A DNA stretch of 8,232 bases. Source: RGIG426 sp045598965 (lineage in GTDB: Bacteria > Bacillota > Clostridia > Oscillospirales > Acutalibacteraceae). The notes below the pieces were generated by a model. It saw only the letters and a program-made list of their open reading frames with translations. It searched no databases and was not told the DNA's origin. Position numbers and translations under genes: made by a program. Shown here in pieces: positions 1 through 5,261 of this stretch; within the stretch, counting starts at the first letter, position 1; each line of letters starts with the position of its first letter. Location: NCBI GenBank assembly GCA_045598965.1, contig JAZRVH010000024.1, positions 1 through 8,232 on the forward strand, written 5' to 3'.

Positions 1-112
1 GCGTCTTCCTATCTTCCCGGGCCGTCGCCAGCCAAGTATTGTCGGCGCAAGTGAGCTTAACTTCTGTGTTCGGGATGGGAACAGGTGTACCCTCACCGCC
101 ATCGACACCAAC
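1..112 (-). rRNA. rrf: 5S ribosomal RNA, 3' end cut by the window edge
   Basis: Read on the minus strand, this stretch carries the conserved 5S core: CACCTGTTCCCATCCCGAAC followed by ACAGAAGTTAAG, then the GGCTGGCGACGGCCCGGGAAGATAGGA arm region. The 5' end was placed at 112 because GTTGGTGTC there can pair with a 3' strand GACGCCAAC to form helix I. The window ends at GACGC, so only about four bases of the 3' end seem to be missing. The RNA is part of the large ribosomal subunit. It has its own promoter immediately upstream, and no other rRNA gene lies on that side, so it is either a lone 5S gene or the first gene of an rRNA operon that continues to the left. Confidence 0.95.
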
Positions 113-118
113 TTTCGC

Positions 119-134
119 TCCCCCTATTGGGGGA
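119..134 (-). other. Short hairpin at the 5' end of the 5S precursor
   Basis: TCCCCC (119-124) and GGGGGA (129-134) form a perfect 6-bp stem with a 4-base loop. It sits between the predicted transcription start (near 137) and the mature 5S end (near 112). It would therefore be the first structure in the precursor RNA. A role in 5S maturation or transcript protection is inferred from position only. Confidence 0.5.
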
Positions 135-143
135 ACAGGACTA

Positions 144-172
144 ACTTTACCACACGGCAAATGAATTGTCAA
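144..172 (-). promoter_or_regulatory. Sigma-A promoter of the 5S rRNA gene, with AT-rich UP-like region
   Basis: On the minus strand a perfect -35 box TTGACA (167-172) is separated by exactly 17 bases from a -10 box TAAAGT (144-149). Upstream of the -35 box (about 173-200) lie phased A and T tracts resembling the UP elements of rRNA promoters. The predicted start is near 137, about 25 bases before the mature 5S end. Confidence 0.8.
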
Positions 173-175
173 GAA

Positions 176-210
176 CTTTTTTCAAAAATTTTTAATTTTT
201 TTGAAAAAAG
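176..210. repeat. AT-rich 13-bp perfect inverted repeat
   Basis: The arms CTTTTTTCAAAAA (176-188) and TTTTTGAAAAAAG (198-210) are perfectly complementary around a 9-base loop. The repeat lies downstream of the carboxypeptidase gene and directly upstream of the 5S -35 box. It could be a weak, GC-poor transcription terminator for the carboxypeptidase, an UP element for the 5S promoter, or both. There is no GC-rich stem with a separate U tail, so terminator function is uncertain. Confidence 0.5.
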
Positions 211-253
211 CACAAAAAACAAGGATTTTCAAGGGTTTTTGCGAAAAACAGAG

Positions 254-1339
254 TCAAGAAGCGGGTGTTTCGACGGCGGAAGCCGTGGTGGCGGCGGTGT
301 CGAAATACTTAAACAAGCGGGGGACGGTGGTGGTGGGCGGATGCTCCGCCAGGGCAAATCCCCGCTCAAAGAGGTTTTGGGCATCCAGGAAACGGAATTC
401 CGTGCTGGAGCTTTGGAACATAACGGCAATCAGCTGAACGCCGTTTCGCTCGGCGGAAGCCGCCAGGCAGAAGCCCGCTTCGTCGGTATATCCGGTTTTG
501 AGGCCGGTGGCGTATTCATAATAGTAGTCCGGCTCATCCGGGCAAACGAGCAGGTTGCCGTTCGTCCAGTCGCCGTAGGGGCTGGTTCCCTGTTTCACCG
601 TTTTGGCGACGAGCGGTTCCGTCAACGCTTCACGGGCGATTTTCAGCATATCCCGAGCGGTCGTATAGTGGTCGTCGTTGTGGTAGCCGTCCGGCGTGAC
701 AAAGTGGGTATTCGTGCAACCCAGTTTTTTTGCTTCGGTGTTCATATAGTCCACAAAGATTTCCACCGCTTTTTCATCGTCTAAGGAGGGGTCGTTTTCG
801 TGGGAACGGGCAACGTTTACGGCAAGGCAATACGCCGCATCTGCACCGGAGGGAAGCAACAGTCCATCCAGCAAAGCGGCGAGAGGATACGAGGCACCGA
901 GTTCCAAAAAGGCACGGCTGGCATCCGCCTCAACCAAATACTGTTCGTCGCCGACGATGTACGAGGCGGAGGGGTTGCCGTAACGGCACGCCACCAGTGC
1001 CGCCATCAGCTTGGTCGTGCTGGCGGGGAAGACACGGGCATCGGGATTTTGCTCATAAAGTACCGTGTCGTGGGTGGCGTCGTATAACAGAATGCTGTTC
1101 ATGTGGATGGTGGGGGACACCTCGGAGGGGTCACACGTGGGATAAGCGGTGGTGGGTGTGGGAATGGGGGTGTCCGGTGCGGGGTTTCGTTGGCTGAGGG
1201 CGGTAACCGCAAGGGAAACAAGCCAGACAATCAAGGCAAGAATACAAACGGTAATCAACAGCAATCCGCCAAGCACCAGCCGTTTACGGCGACGGTGACG
1301 GCGACGGCGTGCCGCTCGTTCTTGTTCTGTCCAAGCCAT
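254..1339 (-). CDS. D-alanyl-D-alanine carboxypeptidase (peptidase S11, PBP5-like), N-terminally anchored
   Basis: The product, 361 aa, is a low-molecular-weight penicillin-binding protein expected to trim the terminal D-Ala from peptidoglycan stem peptides outside the membrane. ATG at 1339 was chosen because AAGGAGG lies seven bases before it; an in-frame ATG at 1369 would put that site inside the gene. Residues 11-20 are almost all Arg/Lys/His, followed by one membrane segment (21-48), so the N-terminus is cytoplasmic and acts as an anchor. A Pro/Thr linker (52-70) leads to the catalytic domain (about 78-335). The catalytic motif SxxK is S107-T-T-K110 and the KTG box is K281-T-G283. The middle SxN motif reads S164-G-A166, with Ala where Asn is usual. 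The C-terminal PBP5 beta domain and amphipathic anchor of classical DacA are absent. The gene lies 80 bp downstream of spoIID but has its own candidate promoter. The family is certain; its specific role (vegetative or spore cortex) is not. Confidence 0.93.
   Translation of the reverse strand: MAWTEQERAARRRRHRRRKRLVLGGLLLITVCILALIVWLVSLAVTALSQRNPAPDTPIPTPTTAYPTCDPSEVSPTIHMNSILLYDATHDTVLYEQNPDARVFPASTTKLMAALVACRYGNPSASYIVGDEQYLVEADASRAFLELGASYPLAALLDGLLLPSGADAAYCLAVNVARSHENDPSLDDEKAVEIFVDYMNTEAKKLGCTNTHFVTPDGYHNDDHYTTARDMLKIAREALTEPLVAKTVKQGTSPYGDWTNGNLLVCPDEPDYYYEYATGLKTGYTDEAGFCLAASAERNGVQLIAVMFQSSSTEFRFLDAQNLFERGFALAEHPPTTTVPRLFKYFDTAATTASAVETPAS
1286..1309. repeat. Four tandem copies of a 6-bp unit inside the carboxypeptidase gene
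   Basis: Plus-strand units ACGGCG, ACGGTG, ACGGCG and ACGGCG run head to tail. On the coding minus strand they encode residues 11-18, an Arg-rich run with one His, just before the membrane segment. Because the unit is six bases, copy-number change would add or remove pairs of basic residues without a frameshift. Confidence 0.75.
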
Positions 1340-1379
1340 CCCGATCCCTCCTTTCGATGAAAGTAACATATCGCCCTAT

Positions 1380-1408
1380 ATTATAACGTATTCTTTTAGA
1401 AAAAACAA
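1380..1408 (-). promoter_or_regulatory. Sigma-A-like promoter of the carboxypeptidase gene
   Basis: On the minus strand a perfect TATAAT (1380-1385) lies 17 bases after TTGTTT (1403-1408), which keeps the TTG core of the -35 box. The start would fall near 1373, giving a leader of about 34 bases that contains the AAGGAGG site. This supports the ATG at 1339 and transcription independent of spoIID. Read-through from spoIID is still possible, because only a weak stem (AACAA / TTGTT followed by T's) separates the genes. Confidence 0.6.
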
Positions 1409-1419
1409 CCCCAAAATTG

Positions 1420-2472
1420 TTATCCGATATCCACGCCGGTATAGTAGCGGTGTAAAATTTCCTTGTAGCTTGCACCGTTCAGGGCGGCGAACTGGGCACC
1501 GTATTGGCTCATGCCGACGCCGTGGCCGTACCCTTTAACCGTAAAAACGAAACAGCCATTTTCGTACGCAACGGAAAAACAGGCAGAGCGTAACCCAAAG
1601 AGCGTGCGACATTCTTTTCCGGAAAGCGAGCTGTTTGCGATGGGCTGTTTAAGAACGGTGCCCGCCGCCGAACGAGTAGGCTTTGCGGAAAACCACGTGT
1701 TCGGCTCGCCGGACAACCGAATCTCTTTTTTGTCCGCCAAAGCCTTTTGTACTTGCACGGGGGTCAGACGCACGGTTGTGGTAAAATCGGGTGCTTTTTC
1801 GTCGTCGGTACTGTCCACCGATTGCAGATACGGAACCGCCGATGCCCACACGGATTCGGCCACCTCCGTTTTGCCGGGGCTGATGGCGTGGTATGCCGCT
1901 AAAATCAATTTACCTTTGTAGGTGATGGTTTCGCCCGCCACAGCATCCACGGCACTTGCCAGTTTTTTATAGTACGTTTTGAAGGCGTCTGTGCCCCATT
2001 TTTTCTCCCAGTAGGCGGGACGATAGCCCTCGGGAAACGGAGCGGGCGTGTCTGCAAAATCCGCACCGCACAAGGCTTTTTGGGGGTTTTTCCGCTCCTG
2101 CTCCCGCTCATAGGAAAAATAGGTGTATGCCGCTACCGCCTGGGCCTTTAAGGCTTCCGGCTCAAAAGAGGGGAGCATTTCGGCGGCAAGCGTAAAAATG
2201 AGAAAATCCCGGCAGGAGATAGAACTTTTGGTTTTGCCGTCTGCATGAAGCACCGTAAAGGTTTCTTTTTTCAATGCGGTTATCGCATCGACGGCGGTGG
2301 TGGCAGGAGCGGGGGAGCGGTTTGTCTTTTCGGTCGCAGAGGGGAGCGGAGAGACCGGTGTGACGGATACGGGAGCAGGGTTGTCCGACGAAGCAAGACA
2401 AAGGGGGAGAAAAAACAACGCTCCCGCACAAAGCAACGTGAGCAACACATAGAATTTTCGGTTTTTTTGCAT
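1420..2472 (-). CDS. spoIID: Stage II sporulation protein D, peptidoglycan lytic transglycosylase
   Basis: SpoIID is the membrane-anchored lytic transglycosylase of the engulfment machinery. With SpoIIM and SpoIIP it cuts glycan strands that have lost their stem peptides, so the mother-cell membrane can move around the forespore. The 350-aa product has an N-terminal membrane segment (about 7-27) and a Pro/Ala/Thr-rich linker (30-63). The SpoIID/LytB domain follows: an AEML segment with the probable catalytic Glu98, EALKAQAVAAYTY (106-118), a Ser-Pro-Gly-Lys-Thr stretch (199-202 region), PYLQSVDS (214-221), and the signature GYGHGVGMSQYGA (314-326) near the C-terminus. Start: ATG at 2472 preceded by AAAGGA nine bases upstream. 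In Bacillus the gene is under sigma-E; here CATACATA at 2538-2545 on the minus strand resembles a sigma-E -10 box, but no convincing -35 box was seen. The neighbouring carboxypeptidase also acts on peptidoglycan. The gene marks the organism as a spore former or a recent descendant of one. Confidence 0.95.
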   Translation of the reverse strand: MQKNRKFYVLLTLLCAGALFFLPLCLASSDNPAPVSVTPVSPLPSATEKTNRSPAPATTAVDAITALKKETFTVLHADGKTKSSISCRDFLIFTLAAEMLPSFEPEALKAQAVAAYTYFSYEREQERKNPQKALCGADFADTPAPFPEGYRPAYWEKKWGTDAFKTYYKKLASAVDAVAGETITYKGKLILAAYHAISPGKTEVAESVWASAVPYLQSVDSTDDEKAPDFTTTVRLTPVQVQKALADKKEIRLSGEPNTWFSAKPTRSAAGTVLKQPIANSSLSGKECRTLFGLRSACFSVAYENGCFVFTVKGYGHGVGMSQYGAQFAALNGASYKEILHRYYTGVDIG

Positions 2473-2488
2473 AAATCCATTTCCTTTC

Positions 2489-2517
2489 TTGACTTTACGG
2501 GGATAGTTGGCTATAAT
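2489..2517 (+). promoter_or_regulatory. Sigma-A promoter of the membrane-protein gene
   Basis: TTGACT (2489-2494), a 17-base spacer and a perfect TATAAT (2512-2517). The start would lie near 2524, giving a leader of about 72 bases before the TTG start at 2596. The promoter is divergent from spoIID and partly overlaps that gene's leader. Confidence 0.75.
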
Positions 2518-2549
2518 CTAAATCGGTTACTATATAATATGTATGCAAC

Positions 2550-2574
2550 ACACGGCGAAAAATGTTTGCCGTGT
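2550..2574 (+). other. Hairpin in the leader of the membrane-protein gene
   Basis: ACACGGC (2550-2556) pairs perfectly with GCCGTGT (2568-2574) around an 11-base loop. A short T-rich tail (TTTTC) follows, and the ribosome binding site begins seven bases later. It could be a weak attenuator or a stabilising 5' structure. Function is not established. Confidence 0.45.
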
Positions 2575-2595
2575 TTTCGGAAAGGGGACTTCCTT

Positions 2596-3684
2596 TTGAG
2601 ACGCAGATGGTTAGGTAATCCTTTGTGGGTGTCGCTTGTGATGGCGTTTATCCTCACGTGGATTCAAATTGATGTCGCTTATTTTATTGACAAAACGGCC
2701 AATCGTCAGTTGGCGATTTATGCCGCTGTGGCGGCGTTGGCAATTTTCTACATTCTCATTGCCGCCTATGTGGCATTGGGACGGCGTGGGGGATTGCTCC
2801 ATTGGGGCGAACCGTCGCTGTTGCTCGGATTTACCGGCGTGGCGGCAGGTGCCAACCTGCTGCTCAACTGCGGGCAAGAGGCGTGGGCGTTCTACAAAAA
2901 CGGCGTAGCACCGCCCCCGTATTACACGGTGTTCAGCAACGCCGAGCTCGGTGGCATTGACAAGATTTTCTTGAACGGCACCCTGATTTGCGGTGTTTTG
3001 GCAGGCGTTAGCTTGTTGGCGTTCGGACTTTTGTGGATGTTCGGCGGCAGAGTGAGCAGCGTTTTCGGACAATGGATGTCGTTGATCCCGATTTTGTGGG
3101 CGTTTTGTCGGTTGGCACGGTATGTTCAATCCTACGCCTCTACCATTCGCAACGCCTTTTCTACGGCTCAGGCTGCCTTGCTGATTTTGTCGCTGTTGTT
3201 CTTCTATATGCTCGGACAGCACTTGAACGGGAGAACACGAATTGACGGCACGGGGTTGCCGGCGTGTGCCTTTGCGTTCGGAATCATAGCAATCAGTGCG
3301 TTTTGTGCCCGCTGTTTTCTCCAAGCCTACTGCCCCGAAACGGTTGCGGGCGTAGTCATTGTGGCGGATGTGACCGACCTGCTTTGCGGTGTGTTTGCTC
3401 TGGCAGTGGGAGCGGTCGGATGCTCTAAAAAAGCCGCCGAGAAAACGCTGGAGTATCTGGAGGCAAAAGAGGCCGCCGAGCTTTCGAAGCTTATGGAGAA
3501 CGAGGGGGAAATCACCACAGTTCCGCTGGCACTTCAGAAGATAGTGATGGCTCCCGCTGAGGAACCGGCAGAGGTTCCCGCCGAGGAACCGCCGCTTGCC
3601 GAGGAAATGGTGGAGGCTCCCGTCGAGGTGACGATTGAGGAGATGACGGAAGTTCCCGCCGAGGAAACCGATATAACCGAATAA
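2596..3684 (+). CDS. Multi-pass membrane protein with acidic Glu/Pro/Ala-rich tail, function unknown
   Basis: I do not recognise this 362-aa protein. A TTG start at 2596 is preferred because AAAGGGGA (2581-2588) sits seven bases upstream. An in-frame ATG at 2539 has no binding site and lies only about 15 bases after the predicted transcript start. After a basic N-terminus (RRRW) I count about eight hydrophobic segments, near residues 9-30, 37-61, 74-91, 128-149, 160-176, 191-209, 221-242 and 247-275. A Lys-rich boundary (278-291) follows. The last 90 residues form a soluble, strongly acidic tail; the part after 319 is built from loose repeats of Ala-Glu-Glu-Pro and Glu-Val-Pro-Ala-Glu-Glu. 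The tail is probably cytoplasmic given an even number of spans and a basic N-terminus. No catalytic motif or transporter signature was recognised. The gene is a single unit with its own promoter and terminator, divergent from spoIID, which suggests but does not prove a link to envelope or sporulation functions. Confidence 0.8.
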   Translation: MRRRWLGNPLWVSLVMAFILTWIQIDVAYFIDKTANRQLAIYAAVAALAIFYILIAAYVALGRRGGLLHWGEPSLLLGFTGVAAGANLLLNCGQEAWAFYKNGVAPPPYYTVFSNAELGGIDKIFLNGTLICGVLAGVSLLAFGLLWMFGGRVSSVFGQWMSLIPILWAFCRLARYVQSYASTIRNAFSTAQAALLILSLLFFYMLGQHLNGRTRIDGTGLPACAFAFGIIAISAFCARCFLQAYCPETVAGVVIVADVTDLLCGVFALAVGAVGCSKKAAEKTLEYLEAKEAAELSKLMENEGEITTVPLALQKIVMAPAEEPAEVPAEEPPLAEEMVEAPVEVTIEEMTEVPAEETDITE

Positions 3685-3689
3685 AAGCG

Positions 3690-3721
3690 GAGCGGGCAGG
3701 GAGAACCTGCCCGCTCTTTTT
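3690..3721 (+). terminator. Intrinsic terminator after the membrane-protein gene
   Basis: GAGCGGGCAGG (3690-3700) pairs perfectly with CCTGCCCGCTC (3706-3716) around a 5-base loop, followed by five T's (3717-3721). It begins six bases after the stop codon. Confidence 0.93.
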
Positions 3722-3793
3722 GCACAAATGGTCAATAGTTTTGCAGATACCGCCAAACCTTGCCTGTTTCGACGAAAAAGTTAAAAAAAGCCC

Positions 3794-3822
3794 TTGAAAA
3801 GTTTTTCAAAACGGGATATAAT
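3794..3822 (+). promoter_or_regulatory. Sigma-A promoter of gap, with a dyad over the -35 box
   Basis: TTGAAA (3794-3799), a 17-base spacer and a perfect TATAAT (3817-3822) place the start near 3829. The -35 box is part of a perfect dyad, TTGAAAA (3794-3800) and TTTTCAA (3803-3809), which could be an operator or chance in AT-rich DNA. The leader is short, about 28 bases, and holds AGGAGG at 3842-3847. Confidence 0.8.
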
Positions 3823-3856
3823 AAAGCGAACTAAATTTTTTAGGAGGTTTACCACT

Positions 3857-4885
3857 ATGTCTGTTAAAGTTGCAATCAATGGTTTTGGCCGTATCGGTCG
3901 CCTCGCTTTCCGTCAGATGTTTGAGGCGGACGGCTACGAAGTCGTCGCTATCAACGACCTGACCAGCCCGGCGATGCTCGCTCACCTGCTCAAATACGAT
4001 ACCGCCCAAGGTTCGTTCCTCGGCTATTATGGCGAGGGCAAACACACCGTCGAAGCCGGCGAGGACAACATCGTTGTCGACGGCAAAAAAATCACCATCT
4101 ACAAAGAGGCTGACGCCAACAACTGCCCGTGGGGCGAAATCGGCGTGGACGTCGTGCTCGAGTGCACCGGCTTCTACACCAGCAAAGAGAAGGCTCAGGC
4201 CCACATCAATGCCGGTGCCAAAAAAGTCGTTATCTCCGCTCCGGCCGGTAACGATCTGCCGACCATCGTCTACAACGTCAACCACAAAACCCTGACCAAA
4301 GAGGACAACATCATCTCTGCCGCTTCCTGCACCACCAACTGCTTGGCACCGATGGCGAAAGCCCTTAACGACAACTTCCCGGTCGTTTCCGGTATTATGT
4401 GCACTGTGCACGCCTACACCGGCGACCAGATGATTCTTGACGGCCCGCAACGCAAAGGCGACCTTCGTCGTTCTCGTGCCGGTGCCTGCAACATCGTCCC
4501 GAACTCCACCGGTGCTGCCAAAGCCATCGGCTTGGTTATCCCGGATTTGAACGGCAAACTGATCGGTGCCGCTCAGCGTATCCCGACTCCGACCGGTTCC
4601 ACCACCCTTTTGACCGCTGTTGTCAAAGGCAAGGACATCACCGTTGACGCTGTCAATGCGGCGATGAAAGCTCAGGCCACCGAGTCCTTCGGCTACAACG
4701 AGGATCAGATTGTTTCCTCCGACATCATCGGTATGCGTTTCGGTTCCCTGTTCGATGCCACCCAGACCCTCGTCTCCAAAGTGGACGACGACACCTATCA
4801 GGTGCAGGTTGTTTCGTGGTATGACAACGAGAACAGCTACACCAGCCAGATGGTCCGCACCATCAAATACTTCGCCGAGCTGTAA
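3857..4885 (+). CDS. gap: Glyceraldehyde-3-phosphate dehydrogenase, NAD-dependent, type I
   Basis: This enzyme oxidises glyceraldehyde 3-phosphate with NAD and phosphate to 1,3-bisphosphoglycerate, in the cytoplasm, as the central oxidative step of glycolysis. The 342-aa product begins with the Rossmann motif INGFGRIGR (7-15). Asp34 (IND) is positioned to bind the adenosine ribose, which favours NAD over NADP. The active site is ASCTTNC, with the nucleophile Cys158, and HAYTGDQ with the base His185. The RAGACNIVPNSTGAAKA segment (207-223), PTPTGS (243-248) and WYDNE (321-325) are typical, and the length matches the family. ATG at 3857 was chosen because AGGAGG ends nine bases before it. Codon use is strongly biased to C-ending codons, as expected for a highly expressed gene. 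No other glycolytic gene (pgk, tpi) follows; an FMN riboswitch comes next, so gap is not in a classic glycolytic operon here. Confidence 0.98.
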   Translation: MSVKVAINGFGRIGRLAFRQMFEADGYEVVAINDLTSPAMLAHLLKYDTAQGSFLGYYGEGKHTVEAGEDNIVVDGKKITIYKEADANNCPWGEIGVDVVLECTGFYTSKEKAQAHINAGAKKVVISAPAGNDLPTIVYNVNHKTLTKEDNIISAASCTTNCLAPMAKALNDNFPVVSGIMCTVHAYTGDQMILDGPQRKGDLRRSRAGACNIVPNSTGAAKAIGLVIPDLNGKLIGAAQRIPTPTGSTTLLTAVVKGKDITVDAVNAAMKAQATESFGYNEDQIVSSDIIGMRFGSLFDATQTLVSKVDDDTYQVQVVSWYDNENSYTSQMVRTIKYFAEL

Positions 4886-4903
4886 TTCACACAGTTAAGC
4901 GAT

Positions 4904-4950
4904 GGCCGGAAAGTCGCCCGCAAAACGGGTTGGATGCTTTCTGTTAGGCC
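4904..4950 (+). other. Possible structured RNA segment between gap and the riboswitch
   Basis: A nested imperfect fold can be drawn: GGCC (4904-4907) with GGCC (4947-4950), GAAAG (4909-4913) with CTTTC (4937-4941), and CCCG (4917-4920) with CGGG (4926-4929) around a CAAAA loop. It is followed by GTGAAAAAAG rather than a U tract, so it is not a normal intrinsic terminator. It may be only a 3' untranslated structure of the gap message. Support is limited to pairing seen by eye. Confidence 0.3.
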
Positions 4951-4959
4951 GTGAAAAAA

Positions 4960-5071
4960 GTTCTTCGGGGCGGGGTGAAAGTCCCCACCGGCGGTAAAGC
5001 CCGCTAACCGCTTCGGCGGTCGATTTGGTGAAATTCCAAAGCCGACGGTATAGTCCGGATGATAGAAGAAC
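4960..5071 (+). ncRNA. FMN riboswitch (RFN element)
   Basis: This is the aptamer that binds flavin mononucleotide and switches off downstream riboflavin genes when FMN is plentiful. The closing helix P1 is GTTCTTC (4960-4966) with GAAGAAC (5065-5071). Hallmark conserved blocks are GGGGTGAAAGTCCCCACCGG (4972-4991), GCGGTAAAGCCCGC, a stem closed by CCGC-TTCG-GCGG, TGGTGAAATTCCAAAGCCGA (5027-5046) and CGGTATAGTCCGGATG before P1. The aptamer is followed after 18 bases by an intrinsic terminator, so control is most likely by transcription termination. The downstream gene, ribU, is a standard target. A possible alternative pairing is GGGGCG (4967-4972) with CGCCCC (5091-5096), which could take part in antitermination; this is an inference. 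Confidence 0.97.
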
Positions 5072-5089
5072 AAGCGTCTTTGTGCGTTT

Positions 5090-5124
5090 ACGCCCCTGCG
5101 AGAATTCGCAGGGGCGTTTTTTTT
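5090..5124 (+). terminator. Riboswitch-controlled intrinsic terminator
   Basis: CGCCCCTGCGA (5091-5101) pairs perfectly with TCGCAGGGGCG (5106-5116) around GAAT, with an extra A-T pair at the base, followed by eight T's (5117-5124). Lying right after the FMN aptamer, it is the expression platform that would stop transcription before ribU when FMN is bound. Confidence 0.95.
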
Positions 5125-5166
5125 GACGTTTTTGTAAAGAGTGCTAAGAACATTGTGGTTCGGCCG

Positions 5167-5194
5167 CTTGGCCCCCTCTGACGAGGGAGGCAAG
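5167..5194. repeat. Imperfect hairpin in the ribU leader, possible dispersed intergenic repeat
   Basis: CTTGGCCCCCTC (5167-5178) and GAGGGAGGCAAG (5183-5194) pair at 10 of 12 positions around a TGAC loop. No U tract follows, so it is not a terminator. The CCCTCTGACGAGGG core is reminiscent of palindromic intergenic repeats I associate with clostridial genomes, but this is from memory and cannot be checked in one window. It separates the riboswitch terminator from ribU. Confidence 0.35.
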
Positions 5195-5261
5195 AGGAAG
5201 CCGCCAAACTCGTAACAAAAGGGAGTTGCTTGCGGCATAAAATGAAAAAGGGGTGACGAAA

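Noticed and set aside
161..784. Plus-strand open frames opposite the carboxypeptidase gene
   Set aside because: They run antisense to a gene with intact catalytic motifs. The Gly/Arg-rich translations show no domain, and the first begins inside the 5S promoter.
1340..1369. Upstream ATG at 1369 as the carboxypeptidase start
   Set aside because: It would place the AAGGAGG site inside the gene and the start almost on top of the predicted transcription start (near 1373), with no binding site of its own.
2533..2538. A second TATAAT downstream of the membrane-protein promoter
   Set aside because: No -35-like hexamer lies at 16-18 bases upstream, whereas the TATAAT at 2512-2517 has TTGACT at exactly 17.
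2611..3756. A 381-codon open frame on the minus strand, opposite the membrane-protein gene
   Set aside because: The plus-strand frame has clear membrane segments, a promoter, a binding site and a terminator right after its stop. The antisense product is rich in His, Arg and Gln with no domain, and it would start beyond that terminator.
3794..3856. N-terminal extension of gap to an upstream non-ATG start
   Set aside because: The extension is formed by promoter and leader sequence. The family's N-terminus aligns with the ATG at 3857, which has an AGGAGG site.
3806..4450. A 214-codon open frame on the minus strand inside gap
   Set aside because: gap is unmistakable on the plus strand. The antisense frame is a by-product of its strong codon bias.
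5253..5261. GTG at 5253 as the ribU start
   Set aside because: The GTG overlaps the AAAAAGGGG ribosome binding site that serves the ATG at 5262.
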